In this document: one piece after another, positions 1 to 8,949 of the stretch
Numbering within the stretch: the stretch's first letter is position 1
Layout of the letters: the number at the start of each line of letters is the position of its first letter
From: Nitrincola tibetensis
GTDB taxonomy: Bacteria; Pseudomonadota; Gammaproteobacteria; Pseudomonadales; Balneatricaceae
Length of the DNA: 64,000 nucleotides
NCBI RefSeq assembly: GCF_003284585.1
Contig: NZ_QKRX01000005.1
Location: 1-64,000 of the forward strand
Direction of reading: 5' to 3'
Made by a program: the position numbers and the translations under genes
Notes under the pieces: model-generated
What the model saw: the letters and a program-made list of their open reading frames with translations, nothing else
Told to the model about the DNA's origin: nothing
Database searches by the model: none

Positions 1-57
1 TCATCGCCGATGGTAGTGTGGGGTTTCCCCATGTGAGAGTAGGTCATCGCCAGGCAT
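1..57 (+). rRNA. rrf: 5S rRNA, 3' end (partial)
   Basis: The first 57 bases match the 3' half of a gammaproteobacterial 5S rRNA: the conserved segment GATGGTAGTGTGGGG followed by TTTCCCCATGTGAGAGTAGG and the closing strand GCCAGGCAT. The 5' part, and presumably the 16S and 23S genes, lie to the left of the window. An intrinsic terminator follows directly, so this is the end of an rRNA operon. Confidence 0.93.
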
Positions 58-68
58 TTATTTAGAGA

Positions 69-99
69 AGCCCCTGATTCCATGAGTCAGGGGCTTTTT
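69..99 (+). terminator. Intrinsic terminator of the rRNA operon
   Basis: A perfect 9-bp stem (AGCCCCTGA paired with TCAGGGGCT) with a 9-nt loop is followed by a T run. It sits 12 bases after the 5S end and closes the rRNA transcript. Confidence 0.92.
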
Positions 100-193
100 G
101 CTTTTATAAAACCTTAAAACATAGGGTTTTAAACCATCTTTGTTTATACTTGCATCTTCTAATCTTGTAACACTAAGACACTTTTATTACCTT

Positions 194-667
194 ATGAATA
201 CGATACTTTTAATTTTCATGTTTTTATTGGTCATTCTTGGCCTTCTATTCTTTATCATAAAACAGCTTCGCAGTGAGAAAGAAAGGAAGGAGAGGATTCA
301 AGATGAGCTTGTTAAGGCTGAAGAGGCTGCTAGAAAGCATAAAGCTTACTTAACCGAGAGCATCCAAATCATTTCCAAGGGTGTTCTAGAAGAACAATGT
401 GGTATCACAGAAGGGTGCATACGGCTCAAGGTGCTTATCGAGAACATTGCACCACACTTATTGCAACATGCTGAGTTGAAAGTCATACAATTGATGTTTG
501 ATAAAACATCTCATATCCCTTTGCTTGATGACTGGAAGGCGCTTTCTAGTCTAGAAAAAGACAAGTTTTTAGCTGAGATGTCTGAAGTTGAAAAGATTTA
601 TAAGTCAGATGTACAGTCTGCCGCTCATTTTCTTTTGCAGTATCCATTCAATCAGACTCAGCAATGA
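194..667 (+). CDS. DUF2489 family membrane-anchored protein
   Basis: Small protein of 157 residues with one N-terminal membrane segment (about residues 4-24), a charged coiled-coil-like stretch rich in K, E and R (25-50), and a soluble domain. The soluble part carries the pattern typical of DUF2489: an IQIISKGVL segment, then EGCIRLKVLIENI, then a HIPLLDDWKAL segment. I recognise the family, but its function is unknown. The open frame extends upstream to a TTG at 140. I chose the ATG at 194 because it places the membrane segment at the very N-terminus as in relatives; neither start has a strong ribosome-binding site. The stop overlaps the next start (ATGA), so the two genes are translationally coupled. 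Confidence 0.75.
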   Translation: MNTILLIFMFLLVILGLLFFIIKQLRSEKERKERIQDELVKAEEAARKHKAYLTESIQIISKGVLEEQCGITEGCIRLKVLIENIAPHLLQHAELKVIQLMFDKTSHIPLLDDWKALSSLEKDKFLAEMSEVEKIYKSDVQSAAHFLLQYPFNQTQQ

Positions 668-1041
668 CCGAATTTTTTATTATTTTTGTGATTAGTGCAA
701 TTTTCATAGGGCTAGTAGGTATCTCGCTAGCCTTTGGTCGTTCACCTAGCTACCGCCCAGAGCGGGCTTATGTCTTGAAGTTGCTGCAAGGCATTCAGGA
801 TGGCACGACTGAGCCCCATGTTTGGGATATGTTTATTGGTTACCCCATAGGGCATGATCCTGAGTTGGAGCTTGTGCGGAGAGAAATCGTTGCTATACAC
901 GAAGGCGACGAAAACCATCCACCTGCACTTTCGGGTATTAATGATTTTATCTATGACCGTGAGACACGAAAGCGGTTGTCAGTGATTGAACAAAAACTAG
1001 AGACTCTCATAAAGAATCAGCCTATCGTTAAAGACTTCTAG
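664..1041 (+). CDS. Small membrane-anchored protein, function unknown
   Basis: A 125-residue protein with one hydrophobic N-terminal segment (about 4-24, rich in I and F) and a soluble remainder. A repeated-glycine stretch near 80-95 and a charged C-terminal helix (about 100-125) are visible. It overlaps the DUF2489 gene by 4 bases (ATGA), so the pair probably acts together at the inner membrane. I do not recognise the family. It converges on the kinase gene with only 7 bases between stop codons, and I see no intrinsic terminator there. Confidence 0.7.
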   Translation: MTEFFIIFVISAIFIGLVGISLAFGRSPSYRPERAYVLKLLQGIQDGTTEPHVWDMFIGYPIGHDPELELVRREIVAIHEGDENHPPALSGINDFIYDRETRKRLSVIEQKLETLIKNQPIVKDF

Positions 1042-1048
1042 AAGATTG

Positions 1049-3661
1049 TTATGCCTCCTCAAGATCCACAACACGTTTTAGACGATAATAAGCCTTCCAA
1101 ATGGTTTTGATATCATCGCTCTTAATCGCATCAGACAGTGACGCTGCTGAATGTTCAATTTCTGGTTTCTCAAAGATGCCTGAAAAGCCTTTAAGTTGAT
1201 GTAAGTTTTTGTCTATTTGCTTAAAACTTCTCGTTTTCATACAGGCTTCTATTTCATTGATTTGATCAATTAATTCGTTTTTCAGTTCACTAATTGTTGT
1301 CAGTTGTCGAGTTTCAGTAAAGCGTATTTCAATTTTGGGTAAGCGACTGTCTTTTTTAGCGAGTGCTGAGTTTAATAGATCTGACAACTTATCAATGTTA
1401 ATGGGTTTTAATAAAACTTTAAAAATTCCTGTTGCATTTAATGCCTCTCTTTCTCTAGGCGAAATATTTGCCGTTAATGCGATTATTTCAAGTCCTGGGT
1501 GTGTTTTCTTAAGTAGTTTTGATGCTTGTATGCCATCCATATCTGGCATGTTAATGTCCATCATAATCAAATCAGGTGTGCAGTCTTTAACCTTTTCTAT
1601 GACCTCCAGACCTGTTTCAGCATTCCGTACAGTGGCACCTGCTTCTGTTAGCATTCGATTTATGAGTAGGCGGTTGTATTTATTATCTTCCGCCACCAGT
1701 ATGTCCAGGGGTGTATGGAGTCTTGGAATAATTTGGTTTTCTTCTGTGTATTGAATATTACGAAAGCCAAGCGCACTGTACAATTTACTCGGTGATACTG
1801 GTTTACTTAAGAGTTGTGTATTTTTGTCTCTAACTGAAAATTTACGATCAGACGGTACCATGAAAATTAATTTGATCGATTTGTATTTATGTCGAATTTG
1901 ACGAAGGCTCATCTGCAATAGACGATCATTAGTAAGCTTTGGGGGAAAGCCCAATACAATACAATTGAAACTTTTTTTGCTTTTTAATAGATCTTTAATC
2001 GAAGTAAATTCTTTTGAGTAATCGGTAACGTTTTGCAATTGACTGTGTAGTGCTGATGACACTTTAGGGTGAGGGTCATATATAGCAACACTAATCGGAA
2101 GCATCTCAAGCAGTTCATCTCTATAGACATGTGTTTGGATCGGTAAATTAACAATAAACTCTGATCCAATCCCTTCATTGCTTTCGACGCAAATGCTGCC
2201 TTGCATTAGGTTAACCAATCGATTCACGATTGCTAATCCAAGACCTGAACCACCAAAGCGTCGACTAATGCTACTATCGGCCTGAGTAAATGAGGAAAAA
2301 AGTGATTGCTTATATTCCTCAGAAATACCAATCCCCGTATCTCTAATTGATATTTTTAAAGCCCCTCCATTTTTATGATCGTAGTAGGGCGATATGATAA
2401 CCTCTCCTTGTTCTGTAAACTTAATCGCATTGCTAACTAGGTTCGTAATGATTTGTCGAATGCGAGTAGGGTCACCTTTCAAATAAGGGGGAAGTGCATT
2501 TATTGGGTTGTAAATGAGCTCAAGGCCTTTTCCATGTGCAGTCGGTGCTTGCATTTCGAGGGCTTTATAGAATAACTCTGAAGGGCTAAAGCTTATCTTT
2601 TCAAGCCTCATAACATCCGACTCTAACCGAGTGAAGTCCAAAATATCATCAATAATGGTTAGAAGTGTTTGTGAGGTTTGGTCAATAATCCGTAGATAAT
2701 TTTGAGTTTCTTCAGGGCGGTTGTTCAGTTTAAGCATTTGTGTAAAGCCAATCACCGATGTTAAGGGTGTTCTAAGCTCATGACTCATCCGTGCTAAAAA
2801 TGCATCCTTAGCATGGTTGGCATCATCTGCCTTTTCCCGTGCTTTAATTAATTCTAAATTGGTTGTTTCAATATCATGTAAACTGCGCGAGAGGGCTTTT
2901 GTTGCCTTTTCAATTCTGAGCTCAGCCTCTCTTCGACTTAGCTGAACATTAGCTGCAAGCTGATTAATACCGCTCGATAGCATATTGAGTTCGAGTGTGG
3001 CTGAGTTACGAGCACGCGCATTCAGTTCACCGCGTTGAAGTCGTTTAATGACTTCGGTCAATCCAATAATAGGCTCAGTAATGCGTCGACCAAAAAATTT
3101 GGCTAGCATCAATGTGATAACGAAGCCAATCATGATAATTTGCAAACTGCCTAAAATTATATGGTTTTGGCGTTTAATCATCGGTTTGGCGGATACTAGC
3201 AGAATGACCCACCCGATGATTTCACGCTGTGTATCGGCTATAGCGTATTCAGGATTATCACTGAATTGAATCGGCCCTACACGAACTGGCTGTAGGAAAT
3301 ACCAATAGTCATCAATGATTGTAAACTCTTCGGTTAATAAGTCGATTGGAAGTTCTTGATCCTCCGTTCTAAAAACAACATTTTTGTCTACATCTAGGAA
3401 GATCACGTCTGAGATCATAGGGTCCTTAAGCAATTGGGTACTTAAGGGATTGAGTTCATTAACATTTCCACTAAAGATTCCAAAAACAGAAGCGGCTGAG
3501 AGTAAACGAGTCAACTCTGTTCCTTTATCGATGAGGGCATTGCGTGAATCGTCGAGTTTCGTCGAAGTAAAGTAAAATCCTAGAATCAGAGTTAACACAA
3601 GCATTGGTGCGAGAGAGAGGAACAAGACACGGCTGCTTAAAGAGGACTGCGTGATTGTCAT
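1049..3661 (-). CDS. BarA/GacS-like hybrid sensor histidine kinase
   Basis: An 870-residue inner-membrane hybrid kinase. In order: TM1 (about 12-32), periplasmic sensor (33-165), TM2 (166-188), HAMP (190-242), coiled coil (243-285), HisKA with the phospho-accepting H294 in the SHELRTPL motif, and HATPase_c with the N box near N411 and G boxes near 442-446 and 470-475. A degenerate receiver-like segment (520-635) lacks an acceptor Asp. A true receiver (652-768, acceptor D702 in MMDINMPDMDG) and a C-terminal Hpt domain (H821 in LHQLKGF) follow. This order is that of BarA/GacS. Unlike the usual standalone barA, it is the last gene of a TonB-receptor operon, starting 2 bases after the stop of the binding-protein gene. 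That suggests an input from this operon's ligand rather than global GacA signalling. No partner response regulator gene is nearby. Confidence 0.9.
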   Translation of the reverse strand: MTITQSSLSSRVLFLSLAPMLVLTLILGFYFTSTKLDDSRNALIDKGTELTRLLSAASVFGIFSGNVNELNPLSTQLLKDPMISDVIFLDVDKNVVFRTEDQELPIDLLTEEFTIIDDYWYFLQPVRVGPIQFSDNPEYAIADTQREIIGWVILLVSAKPMIKRQNHIILGSLQIIMIGFVITLMLAKFFGRRITEPIIGLTEVIKRLQRGELNARARNSATLELNMLSSGINQLAANVQLSRREAELRIEKATKALSRSLHDIETTNLELIKAREKADDANHAKDAFLARMSHELRTPLTSVIGFTQMLKLNNRPEETQNYLRIIDQTSQTLLTIIDDILDFTRLESDVMRLEKISFSPSELFYKALEMQAPTAHGKGLELIYNPINALPPYLKGDPTRIRQIITNLVSNAIKFTEQGEVIISPYYDHKNGGALKISIRDTGIGISEEYKQSLFSSFTQADSSISRRFGGSGLGLAIVNRLVNLMQGSICVESNEGIGSEFIVNLPIQTHVYRDELLEMLPISVAIYDPHPKVSSALHSQLQNVTDYSKEFTSIKDLLKSKKSFNCIVLGFPPKLTNDRLLQMSLRQIRHKYKSIKLIFMVPSDRKFSVRDKNTQLLSKPVSPSKLYSALGFRNIQYTEENQIIPRLHTPLDILVAEDNKYNRLLINRMLTEAGATVRNAETGLEVIEKVKDCTPDLIMMDINMPDMDGIQASKLLKKTHPGLEIIALTANISPREREALNATGIFKVLLKPINIDKLSDLLNSALAKKDSRLPKIEIRFTETRQLTTISELKNELIDQINEIEACMKTRSFKQIDKNLHQLKGFSGIFEKPEIEHSAASLSDAIKSDDIKTIWKAYYRLKRVVDLEEA

Positions 3662-3663
3662 TA

Positions 3664-4602
3664 CTACTTACTCGTTTTGAGTGCATCCAGCATCTCATCT
3701 ATTTCAGGTAGGTTGATTTGAAGAGTCCTAGCTGCACTACGATTGACACTTAACGAGAAATAATTAGGGAAACTTGGTGGTGGTAAGTGTTTGTGTTTCA
3801 TAAAGTAATCGAGTACTTCTCCCGTTTGGCGGCCAATTTGTGTTGGTGTTGAATAGAGCCCAATGACCGCACCTGCATCGACGTAACTTGCTGAAAAGCC
3901 TATTAGTGGAACTTTATTTCTAAGTGCTATATACAAGGACCAACGTGTTGCGCTTCTGTTGAAAAGTGCATTATCCGGCAAAGAGAGAAAAACATCACTT
4001 TGTTCAATAATGGGTGTTAATTCTTGTACAGGGTTGTCTGATTCGGATAAACGAGCCGATATTGGGGTAAAGTGATGCTTTCGACTATAGGCATCAAAAT
4101 GCGGTTTAAGGTGGTGTGAGTTGGGACCCAACAGGGTTCCTAAAAACTCAGCATCTGGTTGAATCAAACGTGCTAGATGAATCTGTCGCTCCAAAGGTTG
4201 GTCTAAGAAAAGAGCCGAGAGGTGCTCTTGACTGAGCCTAAGCGATGCTTGAGTGGTTTGTAGAATGAGTTCATAGGCTTGCGACGGTAAGAAAGTACAG
4301 AATAGAGATTGATGGCTTTGAATGGCCGCTAAAACACTTTGGCAGGCACGCGCACCGATGGCGATGAATAGTTGAGATGAAGCAAGGCTCTGTGTTTGAT
4401 CAGATATAGCATACACCTGTACAGGATGATCACTGTTTTGTTCCATTGCTGAGACAACATTCAGGTAAGTTTGTGTGTGCTCGCTTAGTACAACACTAAC
4501 GGCTGCATAGGATTTAATGATCGATAAACAAAGCACTAAAAGAATACAAAGAGTCATGAAAAAACTTTTCAGTGATACTTTTAATCTTACGTATCCATTC
4601 AT
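3664..4602 (-). CDS. Orphan ABC-type periplasmic binding protein
   Basis: About 312 residues with an N-terminal signal segment (residues about 7-35, ending near SYAAVSVVLS) and a two-lobe alpha/beta pattern resembling the ABC_sub_bind (PF04392-like) family. Features include FIAIGARACQSVLAAI in the first lobe and a C-terminal HKHLPPPSFPNYFSLSVN segment with RSAARTLQINLP. No ABC permease or ATPase lies nearby. It is flanked by TonB receptors upstream and the hybrid kinase downstream, so it probably presents a ligand to the kinase sensor domain. The open frame begins at a TTG (4626) overlapping the upstream stop. I prefer the ATG at 4602 because GGAA lies 6 bases upstream; the ATG at 4614 is possible. 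Confidence 0.78.
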   Translation of the reverse strand: MNGYVRLKVSLKSFFMTLCILLVLCLSIIKSYAAVSVVLSEHTQTYLNVVSAMEQNSDHPVQVYAISDQTQSLASSQLFIAIGARACQSVLAAIQSHQSLFCTFLPSQAYELILQTTQASLRLSQEHLSALFLDQPLERQIHLARLIQPDAEFLGTLLGPNSHHLKPHFDAYSRKHHFTPISARLSESDNPVQELTPIIEQSDVFLSLPDNALFNRSATRWSLYIALRNKVPLIGFSASYVDAGAVIGLYSTPTQIGRQTGEVLDYFMKHKHLPPPSFPNYFSLSVNRSAARTLQINLPEIDEMLDALKTSK

Positions 4603-4622
4603 CACATGTTCCATTTGTGTAT

Positions 4623-6689
4623 TCAATCAAGGCTGTATTTCATTTGAAGAAATACTCGCCGTCCAAAATGATGATCCTGGTAAAATTCCTGATAGGTTTT
4701 CCCTAACAAGTTTTGCAGCGTAAGCGATATCTCAACTTGAGACTGTTTAAGGCCTGACCAGCGTCTACTGAGGCGAAGGTCATTCCTTGTATAACTAGGT
4801 TGCTCTTCTAATGTGCCATAGGTTTTTCGCCATTTTGCCGAACTTACTTGATAGTGGCCAAAACTGACATTCCAATTATGCTGTGGTTTCCAGTTTATCA
4901 GTATTGACGTGCTATGCTTTGGAGTCAATCGTTGGCTGGGAAAATTTTCGTAGATCCCTTGGCTCCATTCGGATGTTTTATTTTCTAAGTAAGTATAATT
5001 CATCAAAAAGTCGAGACGGTCGTTAATTTCCCATTTGAATTGCGTTTCGATCCCCACATTTGACCAAGCCGCATTATTTTCCTTTTTTCCAGGCTGATGG
5101 GCTTCATTGGTTTTGCTTGTGACAATTCCACGTGTCACTTGCTCATAAAAAAGACGATTATCTACATACGCATTGAATGATGTGAATGCATGCAGTGCGG
5201 CAATTTCCCAGCTATTGATGCGCTCTGAGTTTAAACTGGTGTTATTGATTTCAAAAGGAATGTAGCCAAACTCCGTGTTGATGCCGAAGTTGACTTCTTG
5301 TTCCAACATTGAAGGTAAGCGCTCACTTCTGCTGAATCCTAGACGAACCAATGTGTTATCTTTAATTGCGTAGTTTGCACCGAGTCGAACAGATTCGGCC
5401 TCGTTATCTGTTTTACGTTGTTCGTAAGATAAGCCGAGATTGAGATTCAGCTGTGGTGTCAGTTGCAATGAACTGTTGTTGAAGAGCCGCATGCTGTTGG
5501 CATCAATGCGTCTCTGCTGCAGAAGAGCAGGACTGATTGTTTTTTCGTAGCGATGCTGAAGCCCTGTGTAGGTTCTGAAATTAGTCGCAGGCGTATACTC
5601 AAACCCTAAAAGGGTGCTTAGTGTTTGCGTCAATCCATCTTCTCGGTACCCTTTGTAATCTGGGTTAAGACTTAAAAAAGCTTGAGCATCCTTAAGGGTA
5701 TTAATATTGCTAAATTTCATTAACGTATAAGGTTCAGGTGTTCGTTCTTCAAGCTTAAGATTTTGGTAAGCATGGTCAAAATGCATGGTTAATGCTGGGC
5801 TGATAATTGATGACCAACGCAGCTGTTGATAAAAAGTTCGGTAGTCTTGTTGAGCAATATAACGGTCAGTTTCAGGAAATGCATGATAGGGATAGAGGTA
5901 GCCAATATCATTAAAGCCGGTATCTATTCCAATGCGATAGGTTATTTGGTTATGTAAACTAGGGGAGAATTCAACGGTGGCATTAAGAGCACTTCGTCGA
6001 CTGCTATCATTAAAGCGATTATTGCCATTATTTTCAGTATAAAAGCCTGATAATGAATAAAAAACCCCTCGATTTTGTTCAGAAAACTTGGCATGTACTT
6101 GGCGTGTGTTAAGTGAACCAAAGGTAGTGGATATTTCAGTTTTGCCAATCATTGCCGGATGTCGGGTTATAAAGTTGATTGAGCCTAAAAAGGCATTAGA
6201 GCCAAGTGTTGCAGTATTGGATCCACGAATAACCTCAACTCGTTCAATATCTTGCGGCAGTAAACCAATGCTGTTCCACAGAACAGTAGACAATAGAGGT
6301 GTATAGACAGAACGGCCATCAATCATTATTTCAAGATGGTTTGGAAATTGGTCATTTACGGAGTGGTAACTCGTACCGAATTTGTTGCTACTGACGTGGA
6401 AGGCTTGAAAACCCGGAACAAGACGTAATATATCCACAAGATGCTGCGCACCAGAGGCCTCAATCGTTTCTCTGTCAATGATGGTGACTGAAGACGGTGC
6501 TTCTAATAGTGTTTGGGCCATGAGTGTCGCCGATGTCACGACCGGTATGTGCGTAAGTAAGGCTGTTTCAGAAAGGTCTTCGGCTAAGGCTTTTAGGCTT
6601 ATAAGGGCTAAGCTAAGCAGTATGCCTTTTTTAAGCGTATGCGATATAGAATCCAAAAAAAACAAAACGATTACATCCTTGTGGATCAT
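4623..6689 (-). CDS. TonB-dependent outer-membrane receptor (second copy)
   Basis: 688 residues. A signal peptide ends near A36 (AAxA-like cleavage before EDLS). A TonB-box-like segment HIPVVTSAT (47-55) precedes a plug domain (about 58-170, with the RVEVIRGSNTATLGSNAF and INFITRHP signatures), followed by a 22-strand-type barrel to the end. It imports an unidentified ligand across the outer membrane with TonB energy. It is a diverged paralogue of the receptor immediately upstream and shares its organisation throughout. The C-terminus ends in SLD rather than the usual aromatic residue. It lies 15 bases downstream of its paralogue and overlaps the frame of the binding protein. The ligand cannot be read from sequence. 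Confidence 0.9.
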   Translation of the reverse strand: MIHKDVIVLFFLDSISHTLKKGILLSLALISLKALAEDLSETALLTHIPVVTSATLMAQTLLEAPSSVTIIDRETIEASGAQHLVDILRLVPGFQAFHVSSNKFGTSYHSVNDQFPNHLEIMIDGRSVYTPLLSTVLWNSIGLLPQDIERVEVIRGSNTATLGSNAFLGSINFITRHPAMIGKTEISTTFGSLNTRQVHAKFSEQNRGVFYSLSGFYTENNGNNRFNDSSRRSALNATVEFSPSLHNQITYRIGIDTGFNDIGYLYPYHAFPETDRYIAQQDYRTFYQQLRWSSIISPALTMHFDHAYQNLKLEERTPEPYTLMKFSNINTLKDAQAFLSLNPDYKGYREDGLTQTLSTLLGFEYTPATNFRTYTGLQHRYEKTISPALLQQRRIDANSMRLFNNSSLQLTPQLNLNLGLSYEQRKTDNEAESVRLGANYAIKDNTLVRLGFSRSERLPSMLEQEVNFGINTEFGYIPFEINNTSLNSERINSWEIAALHAFTSFNAYVDNRLFYEQVTRGIVTSKTNEAHQPGKKENNAAWSNVGIETQFKWEINDRLDFLMNYTYLENKTSEWSQGIYENFPSQRLTPKHSTSILINWKPQHNWNVSFGHYQVSSAKWRKTYGTLEEQPSYTRNDLRLSRRWSGLKQSQVEISLTLQNLLGKTYQEFYQDHHFGRRVFLQMKYSLD

Positions 6690-6704
6690 GCCATTGAAGT
6701 TTTA

Positions 6705-8813
6705 TTAATAGGTTAAGCGCAATTGTAGATAGGTCCTGCGTTCAAAATCATGGTGATCATAAAACTCTTGGTAGGTTTTATTGAAGGCATTTTGTACAAT
6801 TACTGAGGTTTCTAAGTCTTGTTTTGCTCCTATGCGCCATTGCTTCGATACGCGCAGATCGGTTCTATTATAGGCATTTTTGTCGTCACCTTCTAGCCAA
6901 TGCACCTTCCCCATAAAGTAATGAGAGGCACTTAGCTGCCAATCAGGTGCGGGTGACCAATTGATGAGGAGAGATGCAGTATGCTTTGGTGACAGCATAG
7001 AGCGATTAAAAAAACCACCGCCAATACCGTCATTTGACCATCGAGCTGCATCAGTGTCGATGTAGGCGTAATTGGCTAAAAACCAGATGTCATCGTTAAG
7101 TTGGAGTTTCAGTTGTGTTTCCACCCCTTGGTTACGCCACTCGCCAATATTGCGATTTTGCCGAGCTCGCTTATCTCTATGCTCTTCTGTTACGGCTAGA
7201 TTATAGCTGGCAATACCCTGAGTGATTTTTTCATGGAATAGTCTTAGATCAATATAACCAGGTAACTCAGAAAACTTGTGAATAAAGCCGATTTCACTGC
7301 TATTGATCTGCTCGGGTTTTAGGCCTGAGCTGGCGATAACAGTGGTGTCATAAGTACTCCCATCAGGGTTGTATAGTGTAAAGTTATGGTGTCGCTCTAC
7401 AAGCGAAGGTAAGCGCTCACTTTCGCTATATCCTATTCGTAACGTGCTGTTTTCGGTTAAACGATAATTGCTGCCGATGCGGTACGATAGGGCAGCCGAA
7501 CTGCCTTCTTGCTTTTCAAATAAGGCGCCTACATTCAGTATCAGGTTTGGCTTGATACTGTATTGCAGGTGGTCAAAGATGCGGACTCGTGTGCTGCTTA
7601 CGTCTCCAGTTTGAAATAGAATACCGCTCTTTCCTTGGTCATACCGCATGCCAACACCTGCTGTGTTCTGCAGATTGCCTTCTTGGTGATTGATTGCAAG
7701 TTGTAAGTCTTGTTGCGTGGTTGAGCCATCTTCGCCTAAGCGTCTGAAACCTGGGTTTGTTTCAAGTAGTGACTGTATGTTGCGATAAACTGCACTTTGT
7801 CGAACTAAATCGGGATAAAGCTGCCACAGAGCATATTCATTTGGAGAAAGAAGGCTATGCAATAAGTCATCAAGGGATTTATTCTCTTCTTCTAAGCGAA
7901 CATGACTTCGGTAAGCCGTTAAATTGAGTTGGGTTTTGTCAGACAGATCTCTCCGCCAGCGAAGGTGTTGGTAGTCTGCATCATAGTCTCGACGAGCCGT
8001 ATAGATACTGTAAAGACGGTACTGTGGGGCCTTAAGGGAACCAATGGTAATATGGCCAGTATCATACCCAAGCCAGATGTCTACTTGATCCTGTAAAGTG
8101 GGAGAGAAGCTACCCGCAAATGATATATAACTGCGTTGACCACCATCTTGGAAACGTTTACTGCCCGCGTTGGTTTCATGGCTTAGACTTAAACGATAGT
8201 GACCAGATGCATTGGCTTCGGTAAAGCGCACGTGACCCATTTGTGTATCTAAAGAGCCCAATGTTGAGTTAAGTTGCATGCGTGGCTCAGTGGCTGGATG
8301 GCGCGTAATGATATTAATGGCACCCATAAACGCATTTGAGCCATGAGTGGCGGTATTTGAACCACGAATTACTTCAATTCGCTCTATATCTGAAATATGC
8401 AGACCAAGAGAGTTCCAGTCCGGTGCTGAGATAAGCGGCATGTAAACCGAGCGTCCATCGACCATGACTTCTAAGCGGTTTGGGAAGTCATTTGAGAAGC
8501 CATGGTAAGTGACACCATACTTATTGGTATTGACATGAAAGGTTTGAAAGCCGGGCACTAATCTAAATAGGTCGGGAACAGTAATTGCACCAGATGCGGC
8601 AATTGTCGCTTTATCAATGACCGTGATGGATGCAGGCGCTTCGGTTAGGTTCTGTGATAAACGAGTGGCTGAGGTGACGACAGGAATGTCCGTGAAGAAA
8701 TCGTTTTCGGTCGGAAAAACTAATTCATTGTGTGCATGGCTTACGGATACAAAAGAACATGCAGCGAGTACAAACAGGATAAAAAATCGAATTGGAAAAG
8801 GGCGATTTGACAT
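6705..8813 (-). CDS. TonB-dependent outer-membrane receptor (first copy)
   Basis: 702 residues. A signal peptide is cleaved after SHA (residue 27). The TonB-box-like stretch DIPVVTSAT lies at 42-50 and the plug domain at about 55-170, including RIEVIRGSNTATHGSNAF and INIITRHP. A large beta-barrel ends in the aromatic residue Y. It heads the operon with its paralogue, an orphan periplasmic binding protein and a hybrid kinase. Receptor plus periplasmic sensor suggests uptake coupled to detection of the same molecule (inference). I see no Fur-box-like palindrome in the 136-bp upstream gap. Confidence 0.9.
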   Translation of the reverse strand: MSNRPFPIRFFILFVLAACSFVSVSHAHNELVFPTENDFFTDIPVVTSATRLSQNLTEAPASITVIDKATIAASGAITVPDLFRLVPGFQTFHVNTNKYGVTYHGFSNDFPNRLEVMVDGRSVYMPLISAPDWNSLGLHISDIERIEVIRGSNTATHGSNAFMGAINIITRHPATEPRMQLNSTLGSLDTQMGHVRFTEANASGHYRLSLSHETNAGSKRFQDGGQRSYISFAGSFSPTLQDQVDIWLGYDTGHITIGSLKAPQYRLYSIYTARRDYDADYQHLRWRRDLSDKTQLNLTAYRSHVRLEEENKSLDDLLHSLLSPNEYALWQLYPDLVRQSAVYRNIQSLLETNPGFRRLGEDGSTTQQDLQLAINHQEGNLQNTAGVGMRYDQGKSGILFQTGDVSSTRVRIFDHLQYSIKPNLILNVGALFEKQEGSSAALSYRIGSNYRLTENSTLRIGYSESERLPSLVERHHNFTLYNPDGSTYDTTVIASSGLKPEQINSSEIGFIHKFSELPGYIDLRLFHEKITQGIASYNLAVTEEHRDKRARQNRNIGEWRNQGVETQLKLQLNDDIWFLANYAYIDTDAARWSNDGIGGGFFNRSMLSPKHTASLLINWSPAPDWQLSASHYFMGKVHWLEGDDKNAYNRTDLRVSKQWRIGAKQDLETSVIVQNAFNKTYQEFYDHHDFERRTYLQLRLTY

Positions 8814-8900
8814 TAATACTCTTCCGCACTGGGTCTAACTCACGATAATAGACGAACTATACCGGATGCCTAAGAAAAATAATATGCCATCACACTAATA

Positions 8901-8928
8901 CAGAATTACCCTAAAGAGGGCAATTCTG
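8901..8928. other. Intergenic hairpin between yceI and TonB receptor genes
   Basis: An imperfect inverted repeat: CAGAATT, one mismatch, CCCT, a 4-nt loop, then AGGG and AATTCTG. It lies just downstream of the yceI stop on the minus strand and could terminate or stabilise the cybB-yceI transcript. No clear T run follows on either strand, so terminator function is uncertain. Confidence 0.5.
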
Positions 8929-8949
8929 TAAGCATCTAAAGATAATCGC

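Noticed and set aside
1335-1754. A 139-codon plus-strand frame
   Set aside because: It lies antisense to the receiver domain of the hybrid kinase, whose motifs are clear; it has no family resemblance.
8814-8949. A Fur box or extracytoplasmic-sigma promoter for the TonB operon
   Set aside because: I looked for a GATAAT-type palindrome and a sigma/anti-sigma pair; none is convincing, so iron control is not claimed.
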